Shown piece after piece: positions 56,813 to 64,000 of a DNA stretch of 64,000 bases. The notes beneath the pieces are model-generated. The model worked only from the letters and a program-made list of their open reading frames with translations, made no database searches and was not told where the DNA came from. Numbering within the stretch: position 1 is the stretch's first letter; the number at the start of each line of letters is the position of its first letter. The translations under genes were made by a program, and so were the position numbers. Source of the stretch: Setaria digitata (taxonomy: Eukaryota; Nematoda; Chromadorea; Rhabditida; Setariidae); assembly GCA_003640385.1 (NCBI GenBank), contig RCAB01000119.1, positions 86,622 to 150,621 of the forward strand. The letters are read 5' to 3'.

Positions 56813-58575
56813 TCAATATAAGTAGAAAAGTACAAAAATTAGGAATGGAATCAGATGACATTGAAACTGAAAATTTTGCGGTGTATTTTGTCGAACAAAG
56901 ATTTTGCGGTAAAGTGTTGAAGTGTCGGAATCTTCGTTTTTAAAATCATCCGAACAACAAGTTAATCCACAACAGTACTGAACATATCGTTGACATCTGA
57001 ATGAATTAAAATTATTTCTTAAGGTATAAACAGAAGAAAAAATACTTTTTAAACAACTAATTATCTATTAAAAACCTAAATGATTAAGTCCGATAATTTT
57101 CATTTTGTTGTTCCAATGGAAATTTATAAATAATACAACTACTTACTGAAAAATAATATCATAAATGGGAAAACCATCAGCATATTCTAAATTTTGCCGT
57201 TCACTTGAATCCATATGATACACGCACGTGTCTCGCGTTGGCAAATAGTTAAAGTTATCCTTAATAAAATTAATTATCGATATTGTACCGATAGTTATCC
57301 TTATGTAATAATTTGTAAGTTAATTAAATAAAATTATTCTAATTAAATGAAATTATTCTACATTATTTTCAAGCAAAAGAATTGAAATGCATAAATTGCT
57401 TATAACTGGAATATATACCATATAGTAATATTTTGTTCCTAGCCAATAATTACGTCGGTAACGAGAAAGGTAAATTCGATCGTTAAATGCTTCTACTTTA
57501 CGTATTGCATATCCATTCAAGAAGTACGGGGTGATTAATTGTAATATCTCCTGATTTGTTTCATTGTTACCATCTGTTGCTTTGCCATCAGAAAGATTTC
57601 GGAAAATTTTTTAATGAAAAATTGATTTGCTTAATTTTAAAACATATATTAATTATTTTTGATTTAACTGCTAGATTTTTGACGAAATAACTTTTTAACT
57701 TTTTGTGAAATGATATTCTTCCAATACTTCAGCAAATATATTTGTCACCTTTCTGTAGTAAGAAAGACTCTAAGCTTAATGAAATTCTATAAGTCAATTA
57801 AATAAAGTAAGTCGTAAGTGAATGAATAGTTCATTAACGATTTTCCATTATGATATGAGTTATTTTGCATATTCAGAACTTCTCTGAATCATCGAATATG
57901 ATAAATTATAACCTGACTTTTAGTGGCGTAGATTGCCTGAAAATGAATAAATTTTAGTCAACTATTAACAGCTGATAAATCAAAGTGTCGAAAAAAACAA
58001 AATTTGGTAATTATGCAGATCTTATCGTGTAAAATAGCTAGATCATTGTAATCAAAATTAGAGTCCACTGGAGGACAACTTTGCTCGGCCAATATCAAGT
58101 TTTTCTCGTCATGATATCAAAATGTACAGATTGGTTGATTAAAACATTAAAATATTTACATTATCTTTAATTTGTTAATTAAGTTTACGTAGAGTAAAAT
58201 TTAACATATTTTAAAGTTTACAATTTTTCGTTGTACTTTTTCTACATGATCTTTATTTTTTTTTTTTTTTTTGTTTTTTCTTCAGCGTAATTAGTAAATT
58301 TATTTAAATTTAGCAGAAAATTATATTAAAAAAAAAAAAATCCACTCTAAAAAATTTTTCCAATTAACGCTTTTCCCTCCTAAATTTCCATGAGAAGAGT
58401 GTGATTTAAGCGAAATAAAATAATCATTTTTCATTTTAATTACATAATTAATTAATTATGTTCCAACTTGATAGATGATTGATTACCTGGTATCGATCAC
58501 TAAACTGCATGACAATTTCGTTACATAAATTACCAAAAACAAAAAGTAGCAGCAAGTAGTAGCGGACATTGCCAT
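56813..58575 (-). CDS. CX-module protein with signal peptide and C-terminal hydrophobic tail
   Basis: Nematode-type CX-module protein, probably surface or secretory-pathway. Exons 58575-58487, about 58078-57999, 57573-57419, 57259-57147, 56996-56813; about 206 residues. Exon 1 encodes a signal peptide (hydrophobic run CCYFLFLVIYV then a possible cleavage region). The CX module spans the last exons: aromatic YWLGTKYYY, then CVYHMD, YADGFPIYDIIFQC and the closing CCGLTCC. The C-terminus LIPFLIFVLFYLY is a hydrophobic tail that could be a membrane anchor. Family function is unknown. The exon at 58078 has a weak acceptor (CAAAG) and an A/T-rich donor, so that part is provisional. The CX-module call rests on Cys spacing recalled from the family. 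Confidence 0.72.
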
Positions 58576-58862
58576 TCGAGAGCTAAGCATAATTCTTCTC
58601 TTACCAATCAATATTTGTTTAATCGATCCATCCAATACGAGCACTGCAAGCAACCTTACAGTTCAAACATGCAACTGCAACCTGCATATGCGCATGCTAG
58701 CATATCATCATAATTTCGTTAGTAGCAGGCGAACTCATTAATGTAATTAAAATGTTTCATCTTCATTTAAATAATATATTTATCATTGGGGAAAGGTAAC
58801 AAAAATGTCTTTTTTTTTTTTTTTTTAATTTTCTTAATGAAAGTTTTAATTTTGACTTTGAA

Positions 58863-59321
58863 TCAATCAAAAGACATTAATTTTTCCTCTTTTTTTTTTT
58901 TTTTTTTTCTTTTGTTAGCTAAAATAATTTTCAGTTTGATCATTCATTTGCTGTTTCAATTTTTGCACGCTGTACTATTTTTAATTCATCGAAAAAAAAA
59001 AAAAAACATTTCTCTGTCTGTTTGTATGTGCTAATTAGGTATATTATGAAAAACGTGACAAATAAAGTTGAAATTATTGTTACTTTTGATTNTCAATCAA
59101 AAGACATTAATTTTTCCTCTTTTTTTTTTTTTTTTTTTCTTTTGTTAGCTAAAATAATTTTCAGTTTGATCATTCATTTGCTGTTTCAATTTTTGCACGC
59201 TGTACTATTTTTAATTCATCGAAAAAAAAAAAAAAAAATTTCTCTGTCTGTTTGTATGTGCTAATTAGGTATATTATGAAAAACGTGACAAATAAAGTTG
59301 AAATTATTGTTACTTTTGATT
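58863..59321. other. Unmerged contig overlap: 229-nt duplicate around N at 59092
   Basis: The sequence at 58863-59091 reappears at 59093-59321, differing only around a homopolymer A run. The two copies are separated by a single N. This is best explained by two contig ends that overlap but were not merged, not by a genomic repeat. ORFs over 58786-59264 are products of this artefact and T runs. Confidence 0.85.
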
Positions 59322-62300
59322 AATTCAGTCCATTTTGTTCAGCTTTTCTTTTGACACTAAAGCAAAAAAGAATTCAAAAATTGTGATGGTGCTTTTTTCT
59401 TTTTTTTTTTTTTTTNTATAAAGTATATAATTTGTTAGAAAATGATAGAATTTCGAAATTTGAAGTTAAATTTTAAAGAATAATACTAACACAGTCTATT
59501 AGATCAGCATTTTATGTGCTATTATTTGCTTTCAGCTGTTTTGTTTAATGAATTACACGAATCATTTATGATCGTGATAATTTAATTTAAATCTTCCTTC
59601 CCACCAAAGAAAAAAAAAAGAGGATTATAATGTTGCATTGTAGAAGTTTTTTTTTTTTTTTTTTTTTTTTCAGCTCTCTTCAGATAACAGAAAGATAATT
59701 TATTAGAAGTTAAATTTCGTAATTTTCATACTAATTAGTAATTATTTTAGCATCTACAACAAAACAACCGTAGTAGCCAGAAACTTTACTACGTAAAATC
59801 CGCAACTTGAATTATTTATAAAATTATCTGGAACTGTCAATAAGTAGGAATTAAGATTTAAGAGTTAATAATTTCATCCTGTTTACTACTGATGAATTCA
59901 TTGCAAATTTAAAGCTTAGTATAATTTTAGCGTGTTAAACTTTTTTTTTTTTTTTGTGGGTATACCTTATATTTGAAAAGATATGCTAAAAATTTCAAAC
60001 AGTAATATTAATTCAGATTATTCAAAATATTATTTGTTATTATTGTTATTATTATTATTATTAATTGTATTATTCGTCATGGAGCGATGATAAAGATATT
60101 TAACAGACCAACTGATAAGCGTTGTTCCATGTTGCTGAATAAGATTCCTAATCTTTATTATAACTCCTATTGATAATTTAAACAGAGTTATTAATATATA
60201 ATGTATAGGTATGCAGCAGAAAAATTACATCATTTTAATCAAATTAAGAAATCACAAATTATCATCTGTATCGTTTGGAAAAGTGCATAATTTTTGCATA
60301 TTTTCATCATGAAGACATTGGCATTCTTAACAACGTAACCATTAGCATAATGACCTTGAGGCTGGCCAAGAATCTGTCTGGATGAATGTTTCAGTCCAAG
60401 AACGACTCCAACTTTTCCACGACAAGATTCATCATATCAATATAAAATCACCGGGTTAAGTAATGTAATGAAGAGGAAAACTTGATGTTAATATCATTCA
60501 GCTGTTCCAGAAATTTCCGTTTTAATTGACAAAATTTTAATATTTATCACTTACGGTGAGTCGTTGATTATGTTAATGTATCTATCACATATATTATTGT
60601 ATGCATCAGTCAGCAAAAAATTGGAATTACATCGCAAGGCTACGAAGCAGTCTTTCAGTAAGGAATAATTTTAAAGTTTGAAAAGAATTGAGTGGGAATT
60701 TCTCTTTTTCCTGATAATCTGCTGTTGTCATATCTACAAAAATTAACCAATTATCGCCTTTTAGCGGCTCTTTTGTTCAAATGCAAAGTTTGAAATGGGT
60801 AAAATCATCGAACAGTTCGCTGAACAATTCCGAATTCCTCATGCTTGTAACTTATGAATGAAAGAATGCTCGCAGTTTCAAGATTCTGAAATTCTGGAGA
60901 CTTTACTAGGATTTTTATCAGTGGATCTATTCTTTCCTACATTTACAGAATCAAATTTCTTGTCACAGGATAACTTATTTGAAATATTATTAGGTAAACA
61001 AATATAATATTTACAGTATCAAAAGATGGCATTCCAAGAAAAGAATGATAATTAAATAGTTTGTAATTTCAAAGCAAACTGACATCCATGAATAATAGTT
61101 GATGGACTTCAGTTTATGTGATAATACATCCTTTGTATTATTCTGAAATTTTTAAATTATTTCGCAACTTTTTCGCAAAAAATATTTCTAACTGATATCT
61201 GATCGCACTTTTCATTAATCTTTTTTTTGTTACGATGCATTTAAAATTAAATGATATACACATTATCCTGTAAAAAAATTTTTGAAATAGTAATTATTTA
61301 GCTGAATTTTTATTTTAACATAAAAATCCATCAAATTTTATTCTTGTAATCGTTTCATATTTATAGGCTACATCCCTGATAATGTAATCAACAACATGAT
61401 GAGGAAGAGACTGTTAAGTATGATAAAAATCAAAAATAATAATTTCTGGACTTTATTAACTTCACTGATAAGTGATATTGTTTAAGATTGAGATTTAATG
61501 AAAATGAGTTGATAATATTGTTGGAATGAAATAATAGGTTGATAAGTGATGCTATTAAACAGAGCGGATGTTTTTGGACAAAAAACGAAGTAGTATCAAA
61601 TGATTTTTATTTTGTAATGCTTAAAAATTTATCCAACTATTCATCTTTTAAGATAGATTGATCAGATCGGTATATCCTACAGTCTATGATTTATGAATGA
61701 ATTGATATGATTGTTGAATTCGAAATAACATACAGCTTTGATGTTTCATATTTGATATTTCTCTGGTTACTAATAACACTAACATTCTGAGAATTTATAA
61801 TGATCAATACAAATTCAATTTTCAACAAACGGATAGTTATGATGAGATTGATAATTTAAGCAACTAATATGATAACAAGATAAGGTGAAATTTTATGGAA
61901 GAGAAATCCTCTTTGTTTAATCACTACGGATCGGGTATAGTAGATATGGCCCATGTTGTATACAGTTTCTTTCAGTTCCTTATGTTTATTTAATGGGAAT
62001 TGTTCCATTCAGGATGGTATTTAGTGATCACTGTATAAAAATAGTTGACCTTTTCTATTGGTTATTTCGAATTAAAAATATTCCATCACATTTAACTTTT
62101 AAAATTTTATTAATTTGAATGAAGGTTCTGAAAATTTTGTATTATTGTAATTTTCAAAGCAATTTTTATACTTTTAATATTAAGCGAGAATAAAAACTAT
62201 GATCATTTTATTCTTGCTATACATTTTCTATTTTGTAATAGTTGACATGAAAGCGAATGCATTAAAAATATGTACCTGAAAATGTATCAAAATTCTAAGC

Positions 62301-64000
62301 TACTACTAGCAATTAATTAATGAACGAAATAATTTTATTTAAATAAAATCGAATGAAAATACATAAACGAGCTCTGTAGTTAGCTAATTTGAAAGTGATA
62401 GATGAAACATTTGTTTTTTATTGCAACTAGTTAAGCCTAGTACCGAAATTACAAAAATAAAAAATTTGCTGAAATAAAAAAAAAAAAAAAAAGTGCCGAA
62501 TTTCTAGGAAAAGAAAAATATTCGGTAAAAAAAATTGCTATAAAAGGAAGAATTAGGGACTATCGGCTTCCTAAATATAGCAATGAATGTTGTCTTGTGT
62601 GACATATCCCACATGTGCTTCAAAAGAAAACACTGAATTGGAAAATATTTGTAGAATTTTCGGAAAATATAGTCTCATCACCCGTTATTTTTCTGCTTCT
62701 AATTAAATTATCGCTGGTTAAATGTTTAATCCCTTCCGATTTTTCACATGTAACATTTTCTGACAGTCCTAGAAATCTTGTTATGAAGTACTGATAATCA
62801 GTTTGAGTTAATCAATTTATAAAAAGATTATTCAGAAGTTTATTCCACTTCGAACGTTTCTAAATATAATCTAATCCATACAGTTTTTCTGAAAAAAAAT
62901 CATTACAACATTATGAAAAGTTAATATTTCAGAAAATAAAGTTGCCTGCGGTGTCATGTTACGTAAGACAAATGATAATTTGATAAATTGAAAGAACTTT
63001 TTGGACATACAAAAGTTCAAGGTGTGAAAGATTTGATAATCAAACTTTTGGTAATTTGCTTGCCATAAGATTCAGCTCTTACATTGCCAGTTCCATTATC
63101 ACATTTTCAAAATATTGTTAAATAATTATGGATATTGTTGTGGTACTTATGGAATGAAAGACATAATTCTTGTACCTGAATTTTTCCTTGTTTACTTATT
63201 TTTTCTTAACAAATTAGACTGATTATGGAATTACAAGTAATCAGGTTGATTTTATGATTGCTATTTTTGGGTAAAATAACTAACCTTAATAAGTAGCAAA
63301 ATTCTCATATCAGTTCAGATCTTATGAAATTCAATCTAACATAGCATACATCTGAGAATCATATTCTCACCTCCAATTCAGATCTTCCTGAACAAAATCT
63401 GATCAAACAATATGACCGTCTCAAAACTTCACTATAGCCTCAAGCATCTGGAGTGAAATGAACAAAATACCTAAAGCATTAGTGCTAGTTGGATGTTGCA
63501 GCATATTTCAAGTTTCTTTTCGTAGAGCATTCTGAAATGTTGCCGCTGAGACCACCCGCAAAGTTTTGAACAGCTACTGTGTATCAATTAAACTCGAAGC
63601 CAGCGCTACCTTCTGGATGGACCACCTGTGATGTTTCTTGTCGTAATGTCGCAGTGACACAGGTCTTTGGCATCACAAATTGAAGTGTATATTATCATTA
63701 GCTTTGCATTCTTGAAACGAAGAAACTGTATGTATTTCTTTCCTTTTTTTTTTTCTCTCTCTCCCTCTCTCTCTTCGTCTCTCCTTCTCGAGACTGAAAT
63801 TCTCGAATAGCCATTAAATGAGCAACTTTTCTGTACTGATTATGAAGCATTGAAAGTGATGCTGTAGCATTTGCTTTATCGATATGTCTCGATTTTTTTT
63901 TGTCACTATTTCTGGATATTATAAAAGTAATAGTGAAAATTAATAGATTTAAATTTCAGCTATAAAGAAATACAAATTGAACAGAATTTTTTTTTTTTTT
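59322..64000. other. A+T-rich region with no supported gene
   Basis: 4.7 kb with no long ORF on either strand, many T runs and another single N after a T run at 59416. A pyrimidine-rich (CT)n-like stretch lies at about 63744-63787. It may be intergenic or a large intron of a gene beyond the window. I see no tRNA, rRNA or recognisable exon. Confidence 0.55.

Noticed and set aside
58786..59264. Two near-identical plus-strand ORFs
   Set aside because: Both come from the duplicated contig end and poly-T runs; not a gene pair.
59322..64000. Search for tRNA genes, rRNA, bacterial (endosymbiont) inserts or telomeric repeats
   Set aside because: No tRNA B-box/T-loop context, no long bacterial-type ORF and no telomere-like repeat array seen by eye; a covariance-model scan would be decisive.

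Overview
The window is nuclear DNA from a nematode, most likely a spirurid/filarial species. Reasons: it is strongly A+T-rich with long A/T runs. Genes are split into many small exons with short introns. Several start codons sit a few to some forty bases behind a free 3' splice site (TTTTCAG/TTTTTAG-like), as expected for spliced-leader trans-splicing. The orthologues are those of C. elegans (hst-1, wapl-1, eor-1, hid-1), and two genes carry nematode-typical Cys-rich modules (CX module; lustrin-type repeats). Species assignment is inference. I rebuilt gene models by hand from family similarity, splice sites and exon phase; nearly all junctions quoted keep frame exactly.

Layout. 1-6.0 kb (+): 3' half of an ABCC/MRP transporter with two interchangeable 156-nt exons. 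8.4-11.5 kb (+): LACTB-like serine beta-lactamase-fold protein. 12.0-17.4 kb (-): TMEM185, then DPH4/DNAJC24, then RABL3; the last two overlap by 25 nt. 18.3-22.9 kb (+): heparan sulfate N-deacetylase/N-sulfotransferase. 24.9-30.3 kb (-): the cohesin-release factor WAPL. 30.9-35.6 kb (-): two tandem HSD17B10-type short-chain dehydrogenases, the upstream copy lacking catalytic Tyr and Lys. 36.6-42.4 kb (+): BTB/nine-zinc-finger factor EOR-1. 43.5-43.9 kb: decayed coding-like stretch. 44.3-49.1 kb (-): HID-1. 49.6-50.1 kb (+): possible small two-exon gene. 50.6-53.6 kb (-): secreted or surface protein with lustrin-type Cys repeats, whose intron holds a nine-copy 52-bp minisatellite. 56.8-58.6 kb (-): CX-module membrane protein. 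58.6-64 kb: A+T-rich DNA with no gene that I can support.

The genes are mostly unrelated housekeeping and developmental functions, so this is ordinary chromosomal gene space, not a functional island. The points most worth follow-up are the duplicated MRP exon pair, the catalytically dead HSD17B10 paralogue, the overlapping DPH4-RABL3 cistrons, a 10-nt micro-exon, GC-AG introns and the intronic minisatellite. Single N characters at 1508, 59092 and 59416 mark contig joins; two are flanked by unmerged duplicate ends, so copy number there should not be trusted.
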